This document shows positions 34,934 through 43,638 of a DNA stretch of 64,000 nt, piece by piece. Under the pieces are notes generated by a model. It was given only the letters and a program-made list of their open reading frames with translations. It was not told the DNA's origin and searched no databases. The DNA is from Streptomyces sp. NBC_00457 (GTDB taxonomy: Bacteria; Actinomycetota; Actinomycetes; Streptomycetales; Streptomycetaceae), in the NCBI RefSeq assembly GCF_036014015.1, contig NZ_CP107905.1, positions 10,354,001 to 10,418,000 on the forward strand, read 5' to 3'. Each line of letters starts with the position of its first letter. The first letter of the stretch is position 1. The position numbers were made by a program, and so were the translations under genes.

Positions 34934-36424
34934 GAACAGAAGAAGGACACCGTCGAACTTGCCGCCCTCACGTCTCTCAGCGGCACGGTGTTCTGCAAGC
35001 TCATTGTCGTGGGCTCGGCTCTCGCGGTCCTGGTGCCGGGTGAGGGATCCTCGTCCGACACTCGGGTGACGTTGCTGATCCTTGCCCAGGTCCTCAACGG
35101 CATCGGGGCCGCGGCCGTCTTCCCGACGAGCCTCGCCATGGTGGCGGCCGGTACGCACACCACCGCCACCCGCGCGCGTGGCGTGGCGATCTGGGCCACC
35201 GCGCTCTCGGTCGGCGGCTTCCTCGGGCCGCTGCTGGCAGGCCTCGCCGCCAAGGTCGAACTCGGCTGGGCCGGGAACGCGAACTGGCGCTGGGCCTTCG
35301 TCGGTGTCCTTGTCATCGCCGCGGTGAGCGTGGTTCTGTCGCTGGCCCTCGCCCAGAACTCCGCCTCGCCTCTGGGCCGATCCGTCGACTGGCCGGGTCA
35401 GATCACTGCCGCGCTCGGCCTGTTCGCGCTGATGTACGCCGTGATCCAGGGCCCCGAGAGCGGCTGGGGGAGCTCGCAGATCGTCAGCGCGTTCATCGTC
35501 GCGGCCGTCTTCCTCGTGCTGTTCGTCTTCGCCGAGAGCCGTGCGGCCGAGCCGCTGCTTCTCCTGAGTGTGTTCAGGAACCGCGCGTTCGCCATGAACT
35601 CGGTGGTCACCCTGATCGGTATGTTCGCGTTCCTCGTGATCATGTACGGCACCAGTATCCGCCTCACCACCATCCAGGGATTCAGCCCACTGAAGAGCTC
35701 CGTCGCCTACCTCTTCTTCGGAGGCATCGGCTTCGTACTGCTGCCCCTCACCTCCAAGCTGCTCGAGCGCTACAACCCCCGGTGGGTTCTGTGCACAGCC
35801 CTGACCCTCATCGGCGCCAGCGGGCTGTGGTTCGCCGGCGTTCCGGCGACCAGTCGGTCCCTGGGCGCCATCGTCGGGCCTCTGATTCTCGCCGGCGTCG
35901 GCTCGGCACTCGCCTTCGCCTCCATCACCGCGGTCGCGGTCAACACGTTGCCCAACCACCTCGCCGGTATGGCGAGCGGTGTCACGAGCACGTTCCGGGA
36001 CCTCGGGTTCGCCCTCGGCCCCGCGATCGCCGGCGCTGTCGCACTGGGCCGGGCCGCCGACGAGATCGCCGGCAAGCTGGCCGGCGATCCCGAACTGAGG
36101 AGCGCCTACGAGGCCTTCCAGGCCTCTGCGGCCCATGCTCCCGCGGATCAGAGACCGCAGCTCGAGGCGGCAGTGCACGCCGTGGAATCGGGCCCGCTCG
36201 GCGCCAACTCCGTGCCGGCCGACATCACCCTGCCGGATGGTCAGGTCGTGCCCTTCAACCCACTCAAGGACGTCGCTTTCGACGCCCTCAGCAGCAGTTA
36301 CTCCCTCGCATATGTGCTCGGTGGCGTGGCTGCTCTCGTGGCGGCGGCACTTGTACTCGTCGGGGCGCGCGGCGGCCTGGAACAGGCTCATCTCGACGAC
36401 GACCCGCACACCCTCGTCGGCTGA
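34934..36424 (+). pseudogene. DHA2-type MFS exporter lacking its N-terminus
   Basis: About 496 codons of a drug exporter. Coding character starts at SLSGTVFCKLIVVGSALAVL, i.e. within the third helix region. The first two helices and the DRFGRK loop are absent. Later motifs are intact: LILAQVLNGIGAAAVFPTSL, VDWPGQITAALGLFALMYAV, LPNHLAGMASGVTSTFRDLG, and a large loop near 370-450 before the last helix. No ribosome site precedes GTG 34988 or other candidate starts. It was decapitated at the junction with the inverted MFS remnant, so transport function is unlikely. Confidence 0.7.
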
Positions 36425-36588
36425 CCGCCTGACGAACGTGCAGCACCCGCACACGGACGGCAGCTCGGCCAGGGGCAACCGGACCGTCCGCCGCGACTCC
36501 ACCTCCTCCTCAGGAGCAGCAGTCGCGGCGGGCCACGGCGTACAAGGTTCACAACGATCAGCAGACGCACTCGGACAGGAGTCGAACA

Positions 36589-36777
36589 ATGACCATGTCG
36601 TACCCAGTGCCGACCAGCACGAACGACGTCCGCACGCCGGACACGGTCGCTCAGGCGGAGGCGGCATGGCTGGTAGCGATCACCAAGGGCGATGAGGAGC
36701 AGCGTCAACTCGTGCTCCCCGACGAGGGACGGAGCCTCGGCCACATGCAGCTCTCCCTGCGGCAACCGCCGGCATGA
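36589..36777 (+). pseudogene. Truncated SnoaL/DUF4440-like gene
   Basis: A 62-codon frame with AGGAG 7 nt before its ATG. VAQAEAAWLVAITKGDEEQR is similar to IEQLEAAWLVALVEGEKALI near the N-terminus of the intact gene at 45299-45703. Downstream of QLVLPDEGR the resemblance stops and a stop codon follows. It is the beginning of a homologous gene whose remainder is gone. Confidence 0.6.
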
Positions 36778-36805
36778 CGCGCCGGTCTCTTCGCCCCGCC
36801 AAGGG

Positions 36806-37585
36806 TTACGAGGTGCGAATGGGAACGCCCGGCCGCCAGCCGAGGCTCCTGGACAGTCCCAGTCCGCTCGCGACCAGGGAGGGAACGGCCGCTTGCAGTT
36901 TGATCGAGCCCGCGGCCACCACGACGGACAGAGCAGCGACGACCTGGCCGCGGCCGTCGACGATGCGCGTCGCGACCGACTCGGCCCCTTCGCTCAGCTC
37001 TTCCTTGACGACCACCGTGCCGGTCGAGCGACAGGACGCCAGTTCGCGACGGAGTTCCGCTGGGTCCACGATCGTCCTGGGAGTGAAGCGCTGGAGTCTC
37101 CCCGCCAACACCTCATCGATGAAGGCCGGACTGCTGTGGCTCAGCAGCACCTTGCCGACACCTGAGCAGTGCAAGGGCAGAAGACCGCCGACCTGCGACG
37201 TCAGACCGACGGCGTTGACCGCCGAGAGTCGCTCGATGATCACGGCCTGGTCGCCCTGGAGGACCGCCAGCTGCACATGCTGGCGAAGAGCCGTGTACAG
37301 GTCCTCCACGAACGGCTGCGCGGCGCTGCGGAGCGTCTCGGCACGCGGTGCGAGGGTCCCGAGTCGCCACAGCGGCAGACCGATCGCGAACCGGTTGTCG
37401 CTGGTGCGCTCCAGCGCGCCGGCCTCCACGAGTTCCAGCGTGAGACGCCTGGCGGTGGCGTGAGGCATGCCGGTACGTCGGGCCAGGTCGGCGAGGCTCA
37501 GCTCGGTGTTGTTGGGGTCGAAGGAAAACAGCAGGTCCCATAGTCGAGAACTGACTGTGCGTCCTGGCTCGTTCGCACGAGGCAT
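36806..37585 (-). CDS. IclR family regulator of the second aromatic island
   Basis: A 259-residue IclR protein. HTH SLADLARRTGMPHATARRLT within 30-60, then the effector domain (SQVGGLLPLHCSGVGKVLLS; ELSEGAESVATRIVDGRGQV). The ATG at 37585 (MPRANEPG) has AAGGAGA 5 nt upstream, better than the start six codons earlier. It diverges from the FAD monooxygenase gene across 147 bp. The motif TGTTCGTTGGA in that gap recurs inverted before the ThDP enzyme gene, so it may control both. Confidence 0.9.
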   Translation of the reverse strand: MPRANEPGRTVSSRLWDLLFSFDPNNTELSLADLARRTGMPHATARRLTLELVEAGALERTSDNRFAIGLPLWRLGTLAPRAETLRSAAQPFVEDLYTALRQHVQLAVLQGDQAVIIERLSAVNAVGLTSQVGGLLPLHCSGVGKVLLSHSSPAFIDEVLAGRLQRFTPRTIVDPAELRRELASCRSTGTVVVKEELSEGAESVATRIVDGRGQVVAALSVVVAAGSIKLQAAVPSLVASGLGLSRSLGWRPGVPIRTS

Positions 37586-37630
37586 GGGCCTCTCCTTGAT
37601 CACGCGTGACCCCAGTCACCCTACCTTCAA

Positions 37631-37641
37631 TGTTCGTTGGA
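37631..37641. promoter_or_regulatory. Candidate IclR site, copy 1
   Basis: TGTTCGTTGGA, 45 bp upstream of the IclR start and about 90 bp upstream of the monooxygenase start. Its exact reverse complement is at 39052-39062. Confidence 0.4.
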
Positions 37642-37732
37642 TGAATTTGGCCGTTCTTTCAGCGCGCATTGTGCCGGACTCTTGAAGGCAACCAGTTACC
37701 ACCTCGCTCGAGGTCCACGGGAGTGAAAGAGC

Positions 37733-38932
37733 ATGACGAGTACGGGACCAGGCCCGAAGATCGCGATCCTCGGTGGCGGCATCGGAGGCCTCGCCGCCGC
37801 GGCTTTCCTTCGCGACAAGGGCTTCGACAGTGACGTCTACGAGCAGGCGGCCGCCCTGACCGAAGTGGGTGCCGGCCTGGTGATCGCGCCCAACGCCGCC
37901 CGCCTGCTACGACGTCTCGGCGTGCTGGACCGGTTCGTCAAGCGCGCGGTCCGGATGGAGATCGGCTGGGAGTTCCGGCGCTGGGAGAACGGTGCCGTCC
38001 TCTCCGCGGAGAACCTTCAGGAGGGGTGCATACGCCTGTACGGCGAGCACACCTACGCCGCCCACCGTGCCGACCTGCTGGACGCCTTGAGGTCGGCTGT
38101 CCCCGAGCACTCGGTCCATCTCGGCAAGCGCTGCGTCTCGGTCGAGTTCGAAGGCGACCAGGCGGTCCTGTGGTTCGAGGACGGCGAGACCGTTCGCCCG
38201 GACATCCTCATCGGCGCCGACGGAGTCCATTCACGCGTGCGCGGCGCCGTCGTCGGGCCGACCCAGGCCAGGGAGTCCGGCATCTGCGCCTTCCGGGCCC
38301 TCGTGCCGGCGGAGAAGGCCCCCGACTTCGCCAGGCGGCGCGCCCAGACCCTCTGGATCGGCCCCGACCGCCACCTCGTGCACTACCCGGTCTCCGGCGA
38401 GGAGTACGTCAACCTCGTCGCCTTCGCTCCGGCCGGGGTGAGCAGTGTCGAGTCGTGGACGGCCACCGCGACGCTCGAGGAACTGCTCGACGAGTTCGCC
38501 GGCTGGGATCCGCGTCTGGTGGAGCTGATCAGGTCGGCCGACACGCCGGGGCGCTGGGCGTTGCTCGACCGGGAGCCACTCGACCACTGGAACCGCGGCA
38601 ACGCGACCCTGCTGGGCGACGCGGCCCACCCGATGTTCCCGTTCTTCGCCCAGGGCGCCGCCCAGGCGATCGAGGACGGAGCTGTCCTGGCCCTCTGCCT
38701 CGCGGAGGCACCGGACAACCCGATCGCGGCGCTGGGGCGTTACGAAGAGCTGCGTCGCCCCCGCACGGCACGCCTGCAGGAGGTGTCGCACGGAAGGTCG
38801 CACATCAACCACCTTCCGGACGGCCCGGAGCAGCAGGCGCGCGACCTGGCGTACTCGCAGGCCGACCCACTCAGGGCGAACGGCTGGATCTACGAGTACG
38901 ACCCCGAGGTCGCTGTTTCAGCCTCGGTGTGA
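37733..38932 (+). CDS. FAD-dependent aromatic monooxygenase (salicylate hydroxylase-like)
   Basis: A 399-residue class A flavoprotein hydroxylase. GxGxxG motif KIAILGGGIGGLAAAAFLRD (9-28), FAD/NADPH motif DILIGADGVHSRVR (about 159-172), third motif NATLLGDAAHPMFPFFAQGA (about 290-309). It resembles salicylate 1-hydroxylase and 6-hydroxynicotinate 3-monooxygenase, which decarboxylate while hydroxylating. With hydroxyquinol dioxygenase nearby, ipso-hydroxylation of a dihydroxybenzoate to hydroxyquinol is a reasonable guess. The ATG at 37733 has GGGAGTGAAAGAGC upstream. Divergent from the IclR gene. Confidence 0.88.
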   Translation: MTSTGPGPKIAILGGGIGGLAAAAFLRDKGFDSDVYEQAAALTEVGAGLVIAPNAARLLRRLGVLDRFVKRAVRMEIGWEFRRWENGAVLSAENLQEGCIRLYGEHTYAAHRADLLDALRSAVPEHSVHLGKRCVSVEFEGDQAVLWFEDGETVRPDILIGADGVHSRVRGAVVGPTQARESGICAFRALVPAEKAPDFARRRAQTLWIGPDRHLVHYPVSGEEYVNLVAFAPAGVSSVESWTATATLEELLDEFAGWDPRLVELIRSADTPGRWALLDREPLDHWNRGNATLLGDAAHPMFPFFAQGAAQAIEDGAVLALCLAEAPDNPIAALGRYEELRRPRTARLQEVSHGRSHINHLPDGPEQQARDLAYSQADPLRANGWIYEYDPEVAVSASV

Positions 38933-38964
38933 ATGCGCCCCGGGAGGCACATGTGAACCGCTGA

Positions 38965-38983
38965 GGGGCTGCCGGTAAGCCCC
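38965..38983 (+). terminator. Weak hairpin after the monooxygenase gene
   Basis: GGGGCT-GCCGGTA-AGCCCC, 6-bp stem, 32 bp past the stop codon. It could separate the monooxygenase and ThDP-enzyme transcripts. Confidence 0.4.
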
Positions 38984-39051
38984 ACATCGCTTCCGCGAAC
39001 GGTCCGCTCGACGGGGTCTCGAGCTTTCGACACCGAACAAGCCATTGACCG

Positions 39052-39062
39052 TCCAACGAACA
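39052..39062. promoter_or_regulatory. Candidate IclR site, copy 2
   Basis: TCCAACGAACA, the reverse complement of 37631-37641, 117 bp before the ThDP enzyme start. A TTGACC lies just upstream (39045-39050). Confidence 0.4.
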
Positions 39063-39178
39063 CAGTCGTTGTCGTCGCCCAGGCCACGCCCGAGACTCCC
39101 TACGGGCGGCCGAGATGCGGCCCTGTCCCCGCGACCTTTGTCGCAACCCTGAGTGCGTCCAGAGAGGCGGACCATCGA

Positions 39179-40876
39179 ATGGCACCCGCAACCGGTAGTG
39201 GGCTCGTCGTGCGAACACTGCAGCGAGCCGGCGTCAACGTGGCCTTCGGCCTGCCCGGAGCACACATCGACCCCATTCTTCAGGAGGCACTGGACGCCAA
39301 GCTTCGGGTCGTCGACGTGCGCCACGAGATGAACGCCGGCCACGCGGCCGAGGGCTATGCACGGGTCACCGGGGACCTGGGCGTCGCCGTCGTCACGGCC
39401 GGTGGCGGCTTCACCAACGTCCTGACCTCCATCACCAATGCCTATCTGGACCGCACCCCCGTGCTCTACATCGCAGGCTCCGGTCCTCTCGAGAGGGACG
39501 AGACCAACGACCAGCAGGCCGGATTCGACCAGGTCGCCATGGCAGCCCCGGTGACCAAGTTCGCGCACCGCGTCACCCGTGCCGACCTGATCCCTCGCCT
39601 GGTCGCCCAGGCGATCCGCACCGCGCAGTCGGAGCCCAAGGGCCCGGTGCTCCTCGACATTCCCTGGGACGTCCTGCGCCAGACGGTCGACGTCGATGAG
39701 GTCGAGGACTACCGCGTCGAGATCGACGGCACCGGCATCGCCTCCGCCGCCGCGGTCGACCAGATCCTCGGGGCGCTCAGCACCGCCCGGCGGCCGATCG
39801 CGCTGGTCGGCAAGTCCTTCGTCACCGCCGAGGCACGGGCCCGGTTGCACGATTTCGCCGCCCGTACCGGAGTGCCCCTCCTCTCCGACTGGGAGGGCCT
39901 CGGGGCGATCGTCGGGTCCGAGCGGCAGGTCGGTCTCGTCCAGACCCTGGCCACCGTCCCCGAGGACGAGCGGCCCGACCTGGTCCTGCTGCTCGGGCTG
40001 CGCTTCGGAATGACGACCGGGTTCGGCACGGGTCAACTGCTCCCGAAGAGCGCGCGGATCTTTCAGATCGACCCCGACGGCCGTGAGCTCGGTCGGCTGC
40101 AGGATGTCGAACTCGGCATCCAGGCCGACCCGATCGGCACGATCGGCCTGCTGAACGAGCGCCTGGGCGACAGCCCCGTGCCCTCGGGGCGGGGCGAATG
40201 GCTGGGGACCCTGCGGGACGTCTCGGCCGTCCGGAGGTCCGCGCTCGCCGCCGAGACCGAGAAGCACGAGGACGACGCGATCCACCCGTACCTCGCGGTC
40301 CGCACGATCGCCGAGAGTGTTCCCGACGGGGCCACCGTGCTCGTCGACGGCGCACTGACCGAACTGTGGCTCTCCGAGACGATCGCGCTCGCTCCACTGG
40401 CCCACTACCTCGGGCACGGCTACCTCAGTTCGATGGGGTGCAACTTCGGCGTGGCTCTGGGAGCGCAGTACGCGACCCCCGACAAGGCGACGATCCTCGT
40501 CACCGGCGACGGCGCGGTCGGCTACAGCCTCGCCGAGTTCGACAGCCTGGTCCGGGCGGGACTGCCGGTCGTGGTGATCGTCCTCAACAACCAGGCATGG
40601 GGCGCCACCCTGCACACCCAGCAGTTCTTCTACGGACAGGACCGCGTCACCAACAACCGCCTGGAGAACGGCTCCTACAGCGGCGTGGCGCGAGCTCTCG
40701 GTGCGGACGGCGTCGACGTCACAGAGCTGGACCAGCTTCGCCCGGCGATCGAGACCGCCCTCGCGGCCCGCCGGCCGACGTGCATCGACGTGCGCGTGAG
40801 CCTCGCACCCATTCCTCCGGAGGAGCGCGTCATGAATGGTGAAGCTCCGTTCGGTGGCGACGAGAGCGAGGCATGA
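39179..40876 (+). CDS. ThDP-dependent decarboxylase/ligase (benzoylformate decarboxylase/AHAS-like)
   Basis: A 565-residue three-domain thiamine-diphosphate enzyme. PYR domain 1-175 with catalytic Glu in DVRHEMNAGHAAEGYARVTG (about 45), central domain about 190-330, PP domain with ThDP/Mg motif VTGDGAVGYSLAEFDSLVRA ending VLNN (about 441-470). It lacks an FAD-type signature that would mark a true acetolactate synthase, so 2-oxoacid decarboxylation (benzoylformate type) or a carboligase reaction is more likely. It ends at the strong palindromic terminator at 40902. Together with the aldehyde dehydrogenase at 43638 it could turn an arylglyoxylate into the aryl acid. Confidence 0.85.
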   Translation: MAPATGSGLVVRTLQRAGVNVAFGLPGAHIDPILQEALDAKLRVVDVRHEMNAGHAAEGYARVTGDLGVAVVTAGGGFTNVLTSITNAYLDRTPVLYIAGSGPLERDETNDQQAGFDQVAMAAPVTKFAHRVTRADLIPRLVAQAIRTAQSEPKGPVLLDIPWDVLRQTVDVDEVEDYRVEIDGTGIASAAAVDQILGALSTARRPIALVGKSFVTAEARARLHDFAARTGVPLLSDWEGLGAIVGSERQVGLVQTLATVPEDERPDLVLLLGLRFGMTTGFGTGQLLPKSARIFQIDPDGRELGRLQDVELGIQADPIGTIGLLNERLGDSPVPSGRGEWLGTLRDVSAVRRSALAAETEKHEDDAIHPYLAVRTIAESVPDGATVLVDGALTELWLSETIALAPLAHYLGHGYLSSMGCNFGVALGAQYATPDKATILVTGDGAVGYSLAEFDSLVRAGLPVVVIVLNNQAWGATLHTQQFFYGQDRVTNNRLENGSYSGVARALGADGVDVTELDQLRPAIETALAARRPTCIDVRVSLAPIPPEERVMNGEAPFGGDESEA

Positions 40877-40901
40877 GCGACCGCTCCGAACCGCCCACGA
40901 A

Positions 40902-40951
40902 GTCGAGGAGCGCTGCGAGGGAACCGAGGTTCCCTCGCAGCGCTCCTCGAC
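40902..40951. terminator. Perfect 24-bp palindrome, bidirectional terminator
   Basis: Arms 40902-40925 (starts GTCGAGGAGCGC) and 40928-40951 are exact reverse complements around a 2-bp centre. It lies between the convergent ThDP enzyme gene and the hydroxyquinol dioxygenase gene, 26 and 79 bp from their ends. Such a long perfect stem would terminate in both directions. Confidence 0.85.
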
Positions 40952-41030
40952 GCTGCGCGCCGCCTCCGCGGCAAGAACTGCCTCCTCAAGTCGGACTGAA
41001 GTCGGACTCAAGCCGGAGCGGCAGGCACGG

Positions 41031-41969
41031 TCATACGCCCGCGGGGGCGAGCACGATGTCGAAGCGCACCCGGCTCCACGTGCCGTCGATGACGCGGCCG
41101 TCGGGCGTGGGCGTACCGGCGGGCTGCCGCTCGAACCGCTTGATCAGTGAGTCCTTCACGCCGAAGACGGTGTCCTTGCGGCCGATCGGGTCGCCCTCGG
41201 GGAAGATGTGGGTCACCAGCGTGCGCGCACCCTCGTGGGACACCATGAAGTGCAGGTGACTGGCGCGCAGCGGTGAGCGGCCGACCGCGTCGAGCATCTT
41301 GCCGACGGGCCCGTCGTCGGGGATGGGGTACGGCGTCGGGGTGAGGCCCCAGAAGCGGTAACTTCCGTCGGCCGCGGAGAAGAGGTGCGCCCGGCCTGCG
41401 CGCTTGCCGGCGTCGTACTGCACGTCGTAGAGCCCGTCCTCGTCGGCCTCCCACACCTCCATCCGCGCGCCGGCGAGCGGGGTGCCGTCGGTGTCGGTGA
41501 CGGTGCCCTCGACCCAGCAGGGCTCGCCGGGGGCACCGAAGGCCAGGTCACCGCCGAGTTCGATCGCGGGGGAGTCCTCGACGAAGAACGGCCCGAAGAC
41601 GGTCGCCTCGGTGGCGCCCTTGTATGCCTGGTTGTTGACGTTGATCGTCTGCATGCTCGCGCCGAGGGTGTCGGACAGCAGGATGAACTCCTGCCGGACC
41701 TCGTCGGTGATGTGGCCGGCCTGGGTGAGGAAGTCGATCGCCGTCCCCCACTCCTCTTCGGTCAGCCGGACCTCGCGAATGAAGGAGTGCAGGTGCTTGA
41801 CCAGGGAGGTCATGAGCTCCTGCAGCCGCGGGTCCTGACAGGCGTCGAAGGAGGCCACGACGTTGTCGACGAGCTGCTGTTCGACCGCCTGCTGCTTGGG
41901 CGACACCTCGCGGTAGATCGTGCCGCGGGCACCGGCCTGGGCCGAGGCGGGATTGACGTAGGTAGCCAT
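41031..41969 (-). CDS. Hydroxyquinol 1,2-dioxygenase
   Basis: A 312-residue intradiol dioxygenase opening hydroxyquinol (1,2,4-trihydroxybenzene) to maleylacetate. The N-terminal helical dimer domain (about 1-105: [20 protein letters not shown]) is as in catechol and hydroxyquinol dioxygenases. Fe(III) ligands: Tyr in DGLYDVQY, Tyr in [16 protein letters not shown], and both His in [10 protein letters not shown]. The ATG at 41969 has AAGGAGG 6 nt upstream. It is the last gene of a seven-gene leftward run, 11 bp after maleylacetate reductase, which consumes its product. That pairing separates it from catechol 1,2-dioxygenase. Confidence 0.93.
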   Translation of the reverse strand: MATYVNPASAQAGARGTIYREVSPKQQAVEQQLVDNVVASFDACQDPRLQELMTSLVKHLHSFIREVRLTEEEWGTAIDFLTQAGHITDEVRQEFILLSDTLGASMQTINVNNQAYKGATEATVFGPFFVEDSPAIELGGDLAFGAPGEPCWVEGTVTDTDGTPLAGARMEVWEADEDGLYDVQYDAGKRAGRAHLFSAADGSYRFWGLTPTPYPIPDDGPVGKMLDAVGRSPLRASHLHFMVSHEGARTLVTHIFPEGDPIGRKDTVFGVKDSLIKRFERQPAGTPTPDGRVIDGTWSRVRFDIVLAPAGV

Positions 41970-41980
41970 GACGGCCTCCT

Positions 41981-43048
41981 TCAGTTGATCGGGTCGCCGG
42001 CCCACGCCGCCCTCAGCAGCGCGGTCAGGTTCTCGTCGGTGACGGTGGTCGGGTTGTCGGCCGGGATCGCCTTCGTGATCGGAACCAGCGCCTTGGCGAT
42101 GCCGTCCTCGGGCATGCCGTAGTCGCGCAACGCCCTCGGCGCGTCCAGCACCTGGCGCAGGGCGGCCAGGCCTGCGCTCGCCGCCTCGGTGCGGAAGACC
42201 GTGCCGAAGGCCTGGGCGATACGCGCCTCCGCCTCGGGGGCGTGCGGGGCGTTGAAGGCCAGTACGTAGGGCAGCACGACCGCGTGGGTCTGTGCGTGCG
42301 GGAGGTTGAACATGCCGCCGAGGACGTGGCAGATCTTGTGATGCATCCCGGAGCCGGCCGAGGCGAACGCGACAGCAGCGAGGTAGGCGCCGTACAGCGT
42401 CTGCTCGATGCCCTCGACGCCGGCCGAGTCGTCGGCCACCGCCGGCAGGCCGGTCGCCAGTGCGCGGATGCCCTCCTGGGCCAGCGCCCGGTCGATCGGA
42501 TCGGCACGCGGCCCCCACATCGAGTCCACGCAGTGCGCCATCGCGTTCAGGCCGCTGGCCACGGTCATCTCGCCGGGCAGCGTGGTCAGCAGACCGGCGT
42601 CGTACACGACAGACGCGGGCAGCACCTTGTTGTCCACACCGGTGGTCTTGGTCTCGCCTTCGGTCAGGCCCCATACGCTGGTCGCCTCGGAGCCGGCGTA
42701 CGTGGTGGGGACCGCGACGATCGGCAGCCCGGTGCTCATCGCAACGGCCTTGGCCAGACCCGTGGTCGAGCCGCCGCCGACGCTGACCAGGATGTCCGCG
42801 CCCGCGTCGACGGCCGCCCGGAGGGCTCGCCCTGCGACCTCGACCGGTACGTGCATCACGACCTCTTCGTGACGCAGTACGACCGGGATCTCCTGGGCGA
42901 TCGGGTCGGCCAGCTCCTTCTCGCGGTCCGACGCGATCAACATGACCTTGGAACCGCCGAGCGCCTCGACCTCCGCCGCCACGGCGACGGGCGACTCCCC
43001 GGCCGCGAACACCACCCGCTGGGGAAGGGTCTCGTGGGTAAACCTCAT
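41981..43048 (-). CDS. Maleylacetate reductase
   Basis: A 355-residue iron-containing-ADH-fold reductase converting maleylacetate to 3-oxoadipate with NAD(P)H. Motifs: [15 protein letters not shown] (about 92-106), [16 protein letters not shown] (about 114-129), and metal-like region [16 protein letters not shown] with [13 protein letters not shown] and [13 protein letters not shown]. Length is typical. Its ATG shares one base with the TGA of the upstream gene, and hydroxyquinol dioxygenase follows, giving the classical dioxygenase/reductase pair. Confidence 0.94.
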   Translation of the reverse strand: MRFTHETLPQRVVFAAGESPVAVAAEVEALGGSKVMLIASDREKELADPIAQEIPVVLRHEEVVMHVPVEVAGRALRAAVDAGADILVSVGGGSTTGLAKAVAMSTGLPIVAVPTTYAGSEATSVWGLTEGETKTTGVDNKVLPASVVYDAGLLTTLPGEMTVASGLNAMAHCVDSMWGPRADPIDRALAQEGIRALATGLPAVADDSAGVEGIEQTLYGAYLAAVAFASAGSGMHHKICHVLGGMFNLPHAQTHAVVLPYVLAFNAPHAPEAEARIAQAFGTVFRTEAASAGLAALRQVLDAPRALRDYGMPEDGIAKALVPITKAIPADNPTTVTDENLTALLRAAWAGDPIN

Positions 43049-43638
43049 CAGACCTCCGCCAGCCATTGCTTGCCTTCGCCGTAGAGCTGCTCGACTGCTG
43101 TGCCGGTGAGGCCGGGAAGCCCGTCCTTCACCGTGAAACCCGCCTTGCTCTGCAGGTAGCCCAAGTGCCGGTAGCCGGTCGGAAACCGATCCAGGAGCTC
43201 GGGATCCAACGCCAGTGAGGCAGCGGGGTCTACGACGTCGAGCCGGTCCTTCTCGTAGATCGGCTGCCGACGGACGAGGGTCCAACGCCCCTCGTGGCGG
43301 GAGAGGAAGTCATAGAAGCGGCCGGTGCAGACGACATCGACCTCGACTCCGTCGATGCTCGCGCGCTGGTTGATGGTCATCTTCGTCTGGGCGATGGCCC
43401 GGTCGCCGACGATGTCCGCGGTGTGGCCACCCAGGAAGTGGAGGATGCAGACTCCGTTCTCGAAGCCTTCACGACTGGCCTTGATGAAGTCGGTGGCGCT
43501 TCCCTGGAACCAGGTGGCGCTCATCCAGCCGTCGCGCGGATGCCAGACCGTGGCGAAGCGGCCCCAGTCCCCGGCATCGCGCCACAGCGCCCAGTTCTCG
43601 ACGAGCCGACGGATCTCGTGGTGGTCGTCGTGAGTCAT
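43048..43638 (-). CDS. SnoaL/NTF2-like protein
   Basis: A 196-residue protein with an NTF2-like cone domain in the first ~135 residues ([40 protein letters not shown]) and a 60-residue tail ([20 protein letters not shown]). Homologous folds occur as ring-hydroxylating dioxygenase beta subunits and as small isomerases or dehydratases. Both ends overlap neighbouring genes by one base, so expression is tightly coupled to the aldehyde dehydrogenase and the reductase. It might act as a small partner or handle an unstable intermediate; function unproved. Confidence 0.8.
   Translation of the reverse strand: MTHDDHHEIRRLVENWALWRDAGDWGRFATVWHPRDGWMSATWFQGSATDFIKASREGFENGVCILHFLGGHTADIVGDRAIAQTKMTINQRASIDGVEVDVVCTGRFYDFLSRHEGRWTLVRRQPIYEKDRLDVVDPAASLALDPELLDRFPTGYRHLGYLQSKAGFTVKDGLPGLTGTAVEQLYGEGKQWLAEV

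Noticed and set aside
38918..41011. A 697-codon leftward open frame opposite the ThDP enzyme gene
   Set aside because: It is the mirror of a well-supported gene with ThDP motifs, has low-complexity composition (poly-Gly/Asp/Arg) and no ribosome site or family motif. High GC content keeps antisense frames open.
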